Assembly: GCA_963580285.1 (NCBI GenBank)
Contig: OY757014.1
Coordinates: forward strand, 14,832,725 to 14,896,724
DNA from: Lucinisca nassula
Taxonomy: Eukaryota > Mollusca > Bivalvia > Lucinida > Lucinidae
Direction: 5' to 3'
Length of the DNA stretch: 64,000 nt
Shown here: positions 22,358 to 32,609 of the stretch, piece after piece
How positions within the stretch are numbered: position 1 is the stretch's first letter
Layout: every line of letters starts with the position of its first letter
Made by a program: the position numbers and the translations under genes
The notes under the pieces: generated by a model
The model's input: only the letters and a program-made list of their open reading frames with translations
Told to the model about the DNA's origin: nothing
Databases searched by the model: none

Positions 22358-23206
22358 CATAAATGGACACCAGCAGGTGGAGAAAACTACGATAATTCCT
22401 AGTAGAAGCATCATCATCTGAAGTTCACTGTCGTGCCGCCTAGTAGTAGACAGGTTCATTGTCCGGATAGCCTTCCGCCGCATTTTCAACAGAATTAACG
22501 TTACGAAGACATTTGACACCGCTGTTATTCCGACAACAAATAGTCCCAATGACGCATAGAAATAAGCAAAAATTTGGTTTTTAAGTTCCCTGCTTGTGAA
22601 AGTAAAGAAACACCATGTTCCCGGAAACTGCTTTATGTTATCACCAAGCCCTATTAAAGGAAGAGAACTTATGATGGCAGCTGTTAACCACACAGCTGCA
22701 ATGAGATACTTCGCTTTGCCAAATGATATGTGCTGATTGTAAAAGAATGGATATGTTATGGCAAGATATCGGTCGACGGCCATGGACCCAACGATGAACA
22801 TTGTCGAAAATCCGGCAAATATTAACATAAATCCTTCATATTCACACAAAGCGTCACCTCCCACCCATTTCAGTTTGTTGGCGTACACTGCTAATGTAAT
22901 CGGCGACGTTGCACACGTCCCAAACAAGTCCGTCACAGCAAGTGCGCCGACAAGACGGTAAAAGACCGTTTGCTTATGATCATTTGACGATCGCCATAGC
23001 ACAAATATTGCCAAAATGTTTCCAAATACTCCTGACGCGAACATCATGGCGGGGACGGTCAAGGTGACCATTGGATCCTTCTGCTGTAGTGCTCCGTCAT
23101 TACTGTAAGTCATGTTGCTGTTTGTGGAACCATGGGATAGGTTAACAGTCAATTCCATTTCTGGGAACTCTGAGTACAGACTCGCCGAGGCGTTTGAGAC
23201 CATCAT
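22358..23206 (-). CDS. PTGER4: prostaglandin E2 receptor EP4-like, exon 1 (N-terminus to TM6)
   Basis: A class A GPCR of the prostanoid subfamily, predicted at the plasma membrane and, by family, coupled to G proteins after PGE2 binding. The 283 codons start at the first ATG after an in-frame TAG, with possible N-glycosylation at Asn5, 22 and 31. TM1 has GNILAIFVLW. TM2 carries D93. C121 opens TM3 and the DRY motif is at 145-147. W173 is in TM4. The second extracellular loop has PGTWCFF (195-201), the prostanoid hallmark, with C199 pairing to C121. TM6 is cut by the donor after CPFM. Reading on past 22358 would give an intronic stop. A splice-acceptor-like ATTCCAG about 12 bases upstream of the ATG suggests a 5' UTR exon. 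The joined protein is about 532 aa, near the usual EP4 length. Confidence 0.88.
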
Positions 23207-23229
23207 TATCTATTGATCTGGAATAATAG

Positions 23230-24205
23230 AACGAAAACGATAAATTCTGTGTTTCCTGGGTACTAACGAAAATAACATAAATGCCAATGTTGCGGTTAAT
23301 CGATACGCTACTTTAAGAGATCGTTGGGTATACCGGGCGCACATTAAAATATACCACCAGGCTGATTCTTACATCAATTCATTTTCACGGGACACCCTGT
23401 CCTGTAATACTTTAACATTAAGATACCAGTCTTAGTTCCCTTTTGATTGAAACAAAAGTCTGACCAGGGTCCACAATGTTTGCTTGTATGCGAAAATATG
23501 TTTGAAAAGTTTGCAAAAAGACACAGCAGACGACACAAACAGACAACTTTTTGTTAAACGCATCTTAAGAGTTAATAGTAAACGGCAAAGACATTGGCAC
23601 AAACAACTACAATTAAAAATAACGTGACGCTAAAGAAGAAATGGCGACAGGGACAACAAAAGGTCTGTTATTTTAGAGTTCTTGCCAGGGCTAGCAAGTA
23701 TTACATCTTCTAGTATTAGCTTTACAGAGTTAACAAATGAGTCACAAATGTGCCAGTGACGGCCTGTTTTCTTTTTTCTTTTTTTTTTTTTTATTAATCA
23801 ACCAAACAAAATCTTTCTCAAGGTGTCTTGGAGTAGCTTAATCATTAAACTCGGAAATAGTTTTTCTTGGGTGGACCCTCACATACAAATTTGTGTCTCA
23901 TATGCTGGCTATTTACAACAAATTTCAGCCTGCATTGATTTAAAACCCTAGTGAGGTAGGAAATTGAAACAACATCAAACATGAAAATTTTTCCCATCCT
24001 CCATTTTCTTCTTTAGCGTATGCACAACTTTAACCTAATATACTACTAAAAGAACGAATTGCCCTAAAAAAACTAGAACACGGTTAAACGTGCTGTTTTT
24101 GGTTAGTTTTAGGTAATGAAGATATTGTTCTCTTTGATAATTTTATCTTGACGTTCTGGAGACAAAAGATGTCACATGTATCTGAGACAATTCACTATAA
24201 TTATA
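23230..24205. other. upstream flank of the receptor, unassigned
   Basis: No coding or clear promoter motif recognised. Contains a poly-T tract (about 23779-23792) and a segment (23462-23560) sharing GTTTGCTTGTRTGCRAAAATAT with 9640-9700, i.e. a dispersed repeat. Confidence 0.45.
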
Positions 24206-24207
24206 GA

Positions 24208-25113
24208 TATTACGCACTAAACGACAGGGCGCAAAAGTACTCAAGAAATAATGAGGAACGCCGGTTACAAAAACAATTGTTTAATTTGTATTTTTCTGTG
24301 TTTAAGCAAATTCAAACAAAACAATGTGAAAATTGTCCGAACTGGTTATCCAGTCAATATGAAGAAGGTAGACCCTTTCTTGGATAAATGTCTTTTAACT
24401 AGTTACACGGCGAAGTCCAGTGTCACACAAAATATACACTTTAAACACTGGTAATTCCAGAAATTGAGACGACAAAATCCAGTCTATCATGCATAAATGC
24501 ACTTTAATATAATTGTAAATTGATTGTCCAATAACCTAAAAAGACTCGCTTTTTATTAACATGTTGTTATGTTCTTATCGAAACATTGCTCAAGAGGAAA
24601 GCTACCTGTTTAGGCATTTATCCCCTCCCAAGCCATGGTCATCAAGGAGTGAGTGAGTGAGTGAGTTTTAGTTTTACGTCCCACCAACAGCTAAGGTCAT
24701 ACGGAGACGGGACCTCGGTTTAAAGACTCATCCGAAAGTCTGGAGAAGCCCGGGATCGATCCTGCGATCCCTGGTTTACAAGGCGAGTAGCGTAACCACT
24801 GCACCACGGAGGCTTCTATGGTCATCAAGGAAAACAATAAGAACAGATTTGTGTTTAACAACAAAATATCCATATCAATTACAATCTGTCTCAGTGTTTG
24901 ATTCTAGACATTTGTTGTCACAATATGGTTTCGACATTTCCTTCTCATGAGGAGATTATGATTAAGTGTGTTTAGCAGTTCTTTTATGATCATTGATGAC
25001 CAGGTGCCTAAGAAATATAAAAACTAAAATCTGGCTTGATAAAGCAAACAATATGACATTTCCCAAATTCCAGCTGTCTTACAGCTTAAGAAAATGTTCT
25101 TTACAAACAATAT

Positions 25114-25144
<31 letters not shown>

Positions 25145-25226
25145 TTATGACTTGATAATATTGCTAAATTTAGAAACAAATGTTAACTGAGCAATGTCAG
25201 TTTTATGCGAAATTTACAGCATAATA
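24208..25226 (-). repeat. LTR-B 3' LTR, with SINE1 inserted
   Basis: 831 bp plus a SINE1 insertion and small indels. Ends TATTACGC (24208) and GCATAATA (25226) in plus-strand reading, inverted to each other. Includes a TTTA microsatellite (about 25111-25146) shared with the other LTR. Confidence 0.8.
24648..24817 (-). mobile_element. SINE1 inside the LTR-B 3' LTR
   Basis: Flanked by a 13 bp duplication, ATGGTCATCAAGG (24635-24647 and 24818-24830). The other LTR has a single copy of that word and no SINE, so it preserves the empty site. Confidence 0.92.
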
Positions 25227-25240
25227 GCTCTCCCCTACTT
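25227..25240 (-). promoter_or_regulatory. LTR-B polypurine tract
   Basis: Minus strand AAGTAGGGGAGAGC directly before the 3' LTR start. It is in the position and has the composition of a plus-strand primer. Confidence 0.65.
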
Positions 25241-25471
25241 TGAAGATTTTGGTCCCCAAAATTTGAAACGATAATTGAAGGAAATAATACGTTCTGTTTC
25301 AACATTAAATAATTCATGATAATGAATATCTATACAAAAATAGCTGGCTAGTATGTGGGCATTTGGCCAAAATTCCGTACATCTTCTCAAACATTTTTTG
25401 TTATAGCAGAAAAGATCTTCAGTTCAAAATTATTACCAAAAATTTAAAGTATTTCAAAATGAAAAAAACAT

Positions 25472-26524
25472 TTAAAAGCCTTCTTCATCAAACCTTTTCT
25501 TTAAACACATGATTGAAAAGTGACCTTGCTCTCCACAATAATTACAGTTTATTTCATATGCACCAAACTGTTCTGGTTTCTTACAATATGAAGAACCACA
25601 CCCATTACATATGTGGGGACAAGTCAATGTATGATGTCCTCTTGCTGGACACTTTTTACATTGAAAGTTCCTTGCTGGACATTTGCTTTGTGGGTGATAT
25701 GAAATACTACCACAGTTGTGACATCCTTGATTTTTTTCCGTAGGCGGCTCATACTGCTTGTGTTTTCCTTTTGCAGATGTCTTTCTTTCTTTCGCCTTTG
25801 ATTTAGTCACAATTCCGGATTGGTCTTTACTTTATGTTTCCTTTGTTACACATGCTGATACATGTAAATCTCTTCTTAGTTGGTTAATTTCTTCCTTCAA
25901 ATCAGCCACCGTTTGAAGATGCTGTTTTTCAATCCAGTTATGATGCTCTGTTTCTTTGTCTATGCTTTAATATGTTGCCTCTTTAAAAGTTAAAAATTCA
26001 TTTTCCTGTTCTGAAGTTTTATTTGTCCCTGAGACAGTGTTTCTTTTAGATTTAAAATTTCTTCTTCTGCTACCTTTAGCTTCTGTTGTTCAGAATGCAA
26101 TTTACACTTTATGCTAATTACATCATTTTCAGCGGCTTTAAGACTGTTAATTGTTTTTATGGCATTTTCTTGATATACAGTGACTTCTGAATTCAGACAA
26201 AGAATTTCCTGGTGTAGTTCATTTGTTTTCTTTTTCTGAGTTGCTGCGTTGCTCTGGTTAAATGTCTGCCATGGAATCATGTTTTGAATGTCTTCATTTT
26301 CCAATGAATAGAAAGGGCATAGTGAACAGAAAGACTTACGTTCAATAAAGTTTTGTAGTCTCTTTTGATCCCGTTGGTTCGTTTTTTTCACTTTTTATCC
26401 TCTTTCGACCTTGAAATTCCTTATTGTGATGTGTGGTGATTGCTGGCAGTGTCAGATAAAGAATGACTGGTAACACTTGAGAATTCTGTCTGTTCCAGTA
26501 GTTTTGGTTGCTTCGGCGTTCCAT
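25472..26524 (-). pseudogene. gag-like coiled-coil / zinc-knuckle protein, broken
   Basis: Starts at an ATG at 26524 (MERRSNQNYW). The frame changes near 26350-26390 and again near 26010-26030. In-frame TAAs lie at 25969-25967 and 25834-25832, and it ends at 25472. The middle is a Leu/Glu/Lys-rich coiled coil (SLKAAENDVISIKCKLHSEQ, EEILNLKETL, later DLKEEINQLRRDL). The C-terminus has at least three Cys/His knuckles: CHNCGSISYHPQSKC, CKKCPARGHHTLTC and CNYCGEQGHFSIMC, the last two CX2CX4HX4C. Tandem knuckles with HPQSKCPAR resemble gag of some Ty3/gypsy elements; that family link is tentative. By context it is the nucleocapsid-like gene of LTR-B. Confidence 0.65.
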
Positions 26525-26596
26525 AGTTTTCGAAAATTTAGGGACATTTCTCGCTTAGCTAGTCTATGAGAGGTATTTGAAGTTCACGTACCCCTT

Positions 26597-26614
26597 TGCC
26601 CGGATTCTCCACCA
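26597..26614 (-). promoter_or_regulatory. LTR-B primer-binding-site candidate
   Basis: Minus strand TGGTGGAGAATCCGGGCA, two bases after the 5' LTR end, with the TGG needed to pair with a tRNA CCA end. I do not recognise which tRNA it would match. Confidence 0.55.
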
Positions 26615-26616
26615 GA

Positions 26617-27447
26617 TATTACGCACTAAAAGAAAGGGCGCAAAAGTACTCAAGAAATAATGAGGAACGCCGGTTACAAAAACAATTGTTTAATTTGTAT
26701 TTTTCTGTGTTTAAGCAAATTCAATAATAAACAAACAAAACAATGTGAAAAATGTCCGAACTGGTTATCCAGTCAATATGAAGAAGGTAGATCCTTTCTT
26801 AGATAAATGTCTTTTAACTAGTTACACGGCGAAGTCCAGTGTCACACAAAATATACACTTTAAACACTGGTAATTCCTGAAATTGAGACGGCAAAATCCA
26901 GTCTATCATGCATAAATGCACTTTACTATAATTGTAAATTGATTGTCCAATAACCTAAAAAGACTCGATTTTTAATAACATGTTGTTATGTTCTTCTCAA
27001 AACATTGCTCAAGAGGAAAGCTACCTGCATTTATCCCCTCCCAAGCCATGGTCATCAAGGATAACAATAAGAACAGATTTGTGTTTAACAACAAAATATC
27101 CATATCAATTATAATCTGTCTCAGTGTTTGATTCTAGACATTTGTTGTCACAATATGGTTTCGACATTTCCTTCTCATGAGGAGATTATGATTAAGTATG
27201 TTTAGCAGTTCTTTTATGATCATTGATGACCAGGTGCCTAAGAAATATAGAAACTGTAATCTGGCTTGATAAAGCAAACAATATGACATTACCCAAATTC
27301 CAGCTGTCTTACAGCTTAAGAAAATGTTCTTTACAAAAATATTTATTTATTTATTTATTTATTTATTATGACTTGATAATATTGCTAAATTTAGAAACAA
27401 ATGTTAACTGAGCAATGTCAGTTTTATGCGAAATTTACAGCATAATA
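26617..27447 (-). repeat. LTR-B 5' LTR
   Basis: 831 bp, colinear with 24208-25226 apart from the SINE and small indels (for example an inserted 'aataataaac' near 26723). Confidence 0.8.
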
Positions 27448-27616
27448 GAAGCCTCCGTGGTGCAGTGGTTACGCTACTCGCCTTGTAAACAAGGGGTCGC
27501 AGGATCGATCCCGGGCTTCTCCAGACTTTCGGATGGATCTTTAAACCGAGGTCCCGTCTCCGTATGACCTTAGCTGTTTGTGAGACGTAAAACTGAAACA
27601 CTCACTCACTCACTAT
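27448..27616 (+). mobile_element. SINE1 copy abutting LTR-B
   Basis: AGAAGCCTCCGTGGTGCAGT head, GGTCGCAGGATCGATCCCGG box B and a CACTCACTCACT tail. A short duplication, ATAAT, may flank it (27442-27446 region and 27616 onward). 27620-27990 holds nothing else recognisable. Confidence 0.8.
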
Positions 27617-27994
27617 AATTGTACACATATCTGTGAAATTGAAACATCATACCAACGCGACTTTTTTGTTTTTTCAAATTTGCATACAACAAGGACTTAA
27701 CCAACTTGATCTTTCAATAACTTTTGAAAGACTGAACGGATAAGACCGAAATTCCATCATGTTATAGAAAATCCCCCCAATCCCTCTTCCGGTGAAATCA
27801 ACGCAGTTTCCACCTGCTCCTTACAGCCACGCGGTATGGTGGACCATTAGTGTCACAATTAAATGAACTCCCTCGGCCTACAACAGCAGGAAGCCCATAA
27901 TAAAATGTAAGCCTGTCTATTCAAACAGTGCACAAAATTACAACATACACTATAATATTTGTCTGGATAAATTACTGATTTAGCCCTTTTGTAC

Positions 27995-28200
27995 CAAATG
28001 GAATCTTCCTTCCTGTATATAGCAGGAGTCCATTCCGAAATTTGGGGGTGTCAGGTTGTGTTTTCTTCAAAATTGATTTGGAAAATGGCTTAACTTTTTG
28101 CAAACAGTGTAGGTCCTGATCCGGCGCCGCGTTCTGCGGCGTCTGCTCTTGGCCTGCACTGTTCGCCAGGGTACACGTTTTGGGGTTTCTGGTACTAAAT
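27995..28200 (+). mobile_element. FB3 element, copy 2
   Basis: TTTTGTACCAAATGGAATCT at one end and GGTACTAAATGGGTA at the other, with the core palindrome at 28101-28170. Confidence 0.7.
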
Positions 28201-28979
28201 GGGTAAATATAGAGTGCACTGCCGCTCTAAACTCTGTTCAGAAAATCTGAATCATCGATTTTTTCGGTTCTTCTTTTTAATACTCATTTTAGCTCATACA
28301 TCACTATGGGAAAGTTTTAGACGTAATCCTCCGCCGACTTCTCCCGCAAGCGGCATGCCTCTGCGACAGTCAGGAAAGGCTTTGATTATTTGGAGAAAAT
28401 TGCAAAACAAAGAAATGAGACCACAGACTAAGTCCATTTGACAATGATTGTCAGGTAAAATAAATATTCAAATACATGTGACACACTGTGTAAATAGATA
28501 TCCAATTACGACACACTTTACATGCGAATGGCTAGATAGAGGCTCAATAGGAACAGGGGAGCCTCCAGCAAGGTCATTCTTCTTAATACGTCCTTTCGGC
28601 CGCCCGTCTATAGGTAAGGCATTGTAAAATTCGATTGGAAGACAAGTTCAGACGGGACCTCTAGTGGATGAGGAACGGATGTTTGTTCCCGACATTATAG
28701 TGAAATGACCACGATGGCCGCTACACCCATGTATGGTCAAACACTTTGAAACTCATCTTGTCTGGAATCAAACTGTCAGTGGTATTGGCACTTGGCATGC
28801 AGCATTAAAGGTTGTGACTGTGCATAGTTTCGCTTTCAAATGAAGATCATAAGACTAATCCAAAACTTGTTAAACCGGGAGTACGCGGGAGATTGGGTCG
28901 GTGTGGCATAGATGGATGGATGAATGGATGAGGATGATAAAACGGATTAACATGGCTGTATGTATGTATCGCGTTCGAT

Positions 28980-29880
28980 CAATAGCGTTTTTATTTTTTG
29001 ATGGATTTGGTAATTACTTGGCAGAAATACTAACCGTTACGAGACGATGTGTCGCGCGCTAGGCCCAGGACGGTTCCTTCAAGGTAGGGGTTGTTCTTAG
29101 AGGTCAGTGGTAGAAAAGGGATTGTTTTCGTGTCCGCACAAAAACTTTCTTCTGCCTGGATGGATTTCCAAATAACGTTAATGATAATCATTATGGGACG
29201 ATGTGTCACACGAATGGCCCAAGTCGGTGCCTCCAAAGTCATGCTTCCACTCAGAAGTCAAAGGTCAAAAATGTGTTTCATCATGTCCGATCAATAACAT
29301 TTTATTATTATTTTTAAAAATTACATGGTAGAAATGTAAACCCATCATAATAGAAGTGGAGGCAATGATCAGGAATCGAAACAATCAACCCAACGCTCCA
29401 CTCAGAGTCACCAAAGGGAAAGAAACACAAACATGAAACAACAGACTCTAATGGAAACATCAATAGCGGAAAGCCAAAAGGACAGTTACTTTCCCACAAA
29501 AGACGATGTGTCGCGCGCAAGACGTATGTTGGTACCCCTAGGTCCAAGTCATACTTAGAGGTCATAAGTCAAAAAAAGGGATTTTCCGTGTCCAGTCAGT
29601 AACTTTTGTTTTTGTTAATACCTCAAAAGGTTTGTGGCTTGCTAGACCCAGGTGGATGCCACCAAGGCCAAGGTAATCCTTAGAGGTCAAATATCAAAAA
29701 GAGTCTGTTTTTAGTCCTGTCAATAAGTTTCGCATTCCTGCATGGATTTTAAAATCACCTGACCAAAATGTTAATCATTATCAGATGATGTGGTATACTC
29801 AGGTCCGTAGCTCAAAGGTGAGATCATAAATGTTTTCCTCACACAGACAACACATAACAATAACTTCTTTGACCAATGTC
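28980..29880. repeat. degenerate satellite, GACGATGTGTCGCGCG family
   Basis: About five decayed units share GACGATGTGTCGCGCGCNAG, 'cttagaggtcaaaggtcaaaaa', 'gtgtcc..tcaataac.tt' and 'attacatgg.agaaatgttaa'. No coding potential. Confidence 0.6.
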
Positions 29881-30130
29881 ATATGGCGGGGGATCCGTGT
29901 TCTATGGAAGCAATTCTTGTTTTTTTTTTTTTCTTCTTCTTTTTCTATATCCCATCTTTCCATCTTTTGATGGTACCTTTCTCGGAAGACGGCTTAAGGT
30001 GTACGGCTCTTCTAGGCTCGACCGTTGTAATCAGGTTGGGGGTGCGATCTCACATAATTACTTGTAACTGGTCGGCCCGACGAGACCTTAACTGTTGACC
30101 ACAAGTTGGTAGCATAACCTTCGTACGTCT

Positions 30131-30202
<72 letters not shown>
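30131..30202 (+). repeat. (AG)n microsatellite
   Basis: About 36 uninterrupted AG dinucleotides. 30205-30560 holds nothing recognisable. Confidence 0.95.
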
Positions 30203-30205
<3 letters not shown>

Positions 30206-30929
30206 TTCATGAGACGAATTAAAGAGTTCGCAAAAATACTTTTTGTGTGTAATTTATTCCAAGGTCGAAAACAAGCATTGTAAATGGTTATCACCTCTTT
30301 GAACCTGAGAAGAAAGTTGCACTTGTGTATACATATGTTTCTTGATAGAATTGCTGCAGCTCATATGCCAGTCTGTGGCAGTCCTATAAGTTTAAACTAT
30401 AAAATGCGATGTGCTGTCAACAGTGGTCAAAAAGAATTATACCAGACGTGGTGTCACAGCTAATGATTTTCCATGAAGTGATCGTGCTGATAAACCATAT
30501 ACGCCCTTGTAATTTACAATAGCAGTAACCACTTCTATATATGGTTTAAATGGGTGTGCCGAACCTGTCAAAATGTCTTAGTCTGTGAAAGGAAATTTAG
30601 ATTTTGCAATTTTCTCCAAATAATCACAGCCTTTCCTGGTTGCCACAGAGGCATACGACTTGTCGGAGAAAGCGGCGGAGGGTAAGCTCTAAAACTTTCC
30701 CATAGTGGTGTATGGGTTAAAATCAGTATTAACAGCAAGAAACGAAAAAATCGATGATTCAGATTTTCTGAACGGAGATTAGCTTTAATCATTACAATAA
30801 CAGATCCGTGTAATATAGCTTATTCTTTCATAGCTCCAAAACGGTTACTATTCTGGTGAAAATGAGTGGTAGGTTTCTTATTTATACTCAAAACATAGGT
30901 TGTAGGTACTCATTAGAACTACATGCCTC

Positions 30930-31225
30930 CCGCCCCCCAAAGGGGCTTGAAGAAATATATGGGCTGCATGATGCTTCCACGCAGAGCTGAATCTGGCCCG
31001 CACACTAGTACTGGTAAACCGCTTAGAGGATCTAAGCCTGTCCAGGAACCGCGGTGCGAGGCGGACCGTCCATGCTAATAAACCCTATTGGTTTCATTGG
31101 GCGACAGGGCTTGAGATGCCATTTCATCTCAATGTCGGGTAGAAGTCCCACAAAATTGGAAGCAACGTCTCCAAAATGACCTTTACAGTGTTGACGGGGA
31201 TGTTAAACCTCAAATCAAACAAACT
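30930..31225 (+). mobile_element. SINE2 copy, full length
   Basis: From CAAAGGGGCTTGAAGAAATA through TCCACGCAGAGCTGAATC to TTAAACCTCAAATCAAACAA. Confidence 0.8.
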
Positions 31226-31231
31226 CATTAA

Positions 31232-31460
31232 CGGGCCTCCGTGGCCTAATGGATAAGAGCCCTGACTCTTAGTCATTAGGTCTCTCACCGCCGTGGGTTC
31301 GAGCCTCGCTCGTGACACGTGTGAGACGCCAAGTTCTGCAACGGAAGGTCAGGTGGTTTTTCTCCGGGTACTCCGGTTTTCGCCCACCTATGATTAACGA
31401 TCGGCTCGATATGAGTGAAATAATCTTGAAAAGGCCGTAAAACCCAAACCAAAAAGAAAA
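31232..31460 (+). mobile_element. tRNA-derived SINE (SINE5)
   Basis: The head GGCCTCCGTGGCCTAATGGA (box A) and GTGGGTTCGAGCCTCG (box B) are followed by the body GCCAAGTTCTGCAACGGAAG, TTCTCCGGGTACTCCGGTTT and AAGGCCGTAAAACCCAAACC. A truncated relative is at 40835-40960. The tRNA-like head is part of the SINE, not a functional tRNA gene. Confidence 0.75.
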
Positions 31461-31599
31461 AAAACTCATTAGAACTGCCTCAGGCGATTCTATCAAGCAC
31501 CCATCACCTATGTCTTGGAACAGAAATACCCATGTAGGCCCAGGCTTTCGCTTTATAAAGTAGGGTTTACAATTTCACGGACTTGTTAACGTGACATAC

Positions 31600-31720
31600 A
31601 GCCGTCCGCGGTGGAACTATCGACTTATGTCCATCAGAAGGTTGCGGGTTCGATCCCGGCTTAGTAGTTGCGAAATACAGAAAGTCAGCTGTACTTGAAA
31701 CAACGGCTAAGTAAACCGAA
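31600..31720 (+). mobile_element. tRNA-derived SINE head (SINE6)
   Basis: GTCCGCGGTGGAACTATCGA and GGTTGCGGGTTCGATCCCGG resemble box A and box B. Single copy in the window, so only tentatively a SINE. Confidence 0.5.
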
Positions 31721-32039
31721 CGACTCAATATATCCTTGATAGTTTTGACTATATTCGCATCCATTTCTATATATCTCGTGCTTCTAGTATACATAATAAA
31801 CCTGCGCGTATGCTATCGCCGGTGTGACAATGACTTATGAGGTGGTTTTACTTCGTACACGTATACCATTTCGTGTTTCGATTTTAAGCCAGTTATTAAT
31901 AGCACAACATGATCCTATAAAATAAATCATTTAAGGTAAAAAGACACACCTTATTTTTCCACAACTGTTTAGAAGACAAATAATTTTATGGACTCCTTTT
32001 GTTTATCTCTCTGGTGAGAGCTAGGGACTAACTTCTCAT

Positions 32040-32220
32040 ATCACAGGTCCTGGGCACAGGATTACAATGCGTACTTAAATTTTAAGTACCTACTTAAACT
32101 AAGTATTTACTTAACTGTCGTATAAAGTGAACTACAAAGAATTTCTTTCGTTTAAGTCGATACTTAACCATAGAATATCCTTAAATATTTAAGGTAACCC
32201 TGGTAGGTACCTTAACTTTT
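32040..32220. repeat. inverted-repeat partner of 35385-35545
   Basis: CTGGGCACAGGATTACAATG followed by TTAAGT-rich sequence, mirrored at 35512-35540 (ATTGTAATCCTGGGCCCTG). It is itself rich in short TACTTAA / TTAAGTA palindromes. Confidence 0.5.
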
Positions 32221-32301
32221 AAGATTTGACCTTGACACATGAATGTATATATCAACAACGGCAAACACGAGAGCTTTTATTTGCCCAAAATTACCAGTCA
32301 T

Positions 32302-32480
32302 GCTCGGTAGCTCAGACGGTAAAGTGTTTGCATCATATTCAAGAGGCCCTGGGTTCGGGTCTCGGTCGAGCCACTTTTTTTTCCTCCTTGGAGCGCAAGT
32401 CGACTTGGCGATGAGGTATAAAACAACTGGGATTTCTCCCTTGGTGTGTCAGTTTTCGACCGATAGAGCTGTAAAAAAAC
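32302..32480 (+). mobile_element. tRNA-like SINE (SINE7), head with 7 bp acceptor pairing
   Basis: 32302-32373 can form an acceptor stem (GCTCGGT with GTCGAGC including two wobbles) and a T-arm around GGGTTCGGGTC, and ends CCA followed by a T8 run. The D-arm is poor. The continuing body (GGAGCGCAAGTCGACTTGGC, TTTCTCCCTTGGTGTGTC) makes a SINE likelier than a tRNA gene. Confidence 0.5.
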
Positions 32481-32609
32481 TTCCCTTTACATAATACTGT
32501 ATAATACTGGTAACAGGGTAACAATTTATTGTTTGATGTAGGAAGGTTCTTACAAGCGAAAGGGGGTCTTAAACGACTTGGTTGTTTTTGTCAGGGTAGG
32601 TGTGTGTAT

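Larger units (their letters stand above)
24208..27447 (-). mobile_element. LTR retroelement with gag-like gene only (LTR-B)
   Basis: Two direct repeats (24208-25226 and 26617-27447) flank a 1390 bp internal region. On the minus strand the LTRs start TATTATGC and end GCGTAATA. Two bases after the 5' LTR is a TGG-starting primer-site candidate, and directly before the 3' LTR is a purine tract (AGTAGGGGAGAG). The only gene inside is a decayed zinc-knuckle protein; there is no protease, RT or integrase. This is the architecture of a non-autonomous gag-only LTR element. LTR divergence of a few percent implies some age. No clear target duplication is seen, partly because a SINE abuts one end. Confidence 0.75.
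28228..30785. mobile_element. 2.56 kb region bounded by ~215 bp inverted repeats
   Basis: Arms 28228-28450 and 30565-30785 are inverted copies (GTTCAGAAAATCTGAATCAT, GATTTTTTCG, GGAAAGTTTTAGA, GGAAAGGCTKTGATTATTTG), roughly 85% similar by eye. The translations of both arms look alike, but this reflects DNA similarity. Between them lie a degenerate satellite and an (AG)n tract. It could be one foldback element or two independent insertions. Confidence 0.5.
30880..31590. mobile_element. FB1 element split by two SINEs
   Basis: The left FB1 piece (CATAGGTTGTAGGTACTCAT, to about 30925) and the right piece (AACTCATTAGAACTGCCTCA, 31465-31590, ending GACTTGTTAACGTGAC) are separated by a SINE2 (30930-31225) and a tRNA-derived SINE (31232-31460). 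Confidence 0.65.

Noticed and set aside
28199..28441. 80-residue frame resembling the minus-strand frame at 30568-30792
   Set aside because: The similarity is explained by the two DNA arms being inverted copies, and it does not show codon-level conservation.
32302..32373. Possible functional tRNA gene followed by a T8 terminator
   Set aside because: The D-arm does not pair well and a SINE-like body continues downstream, so a tRNA-derived SINE is more likely.
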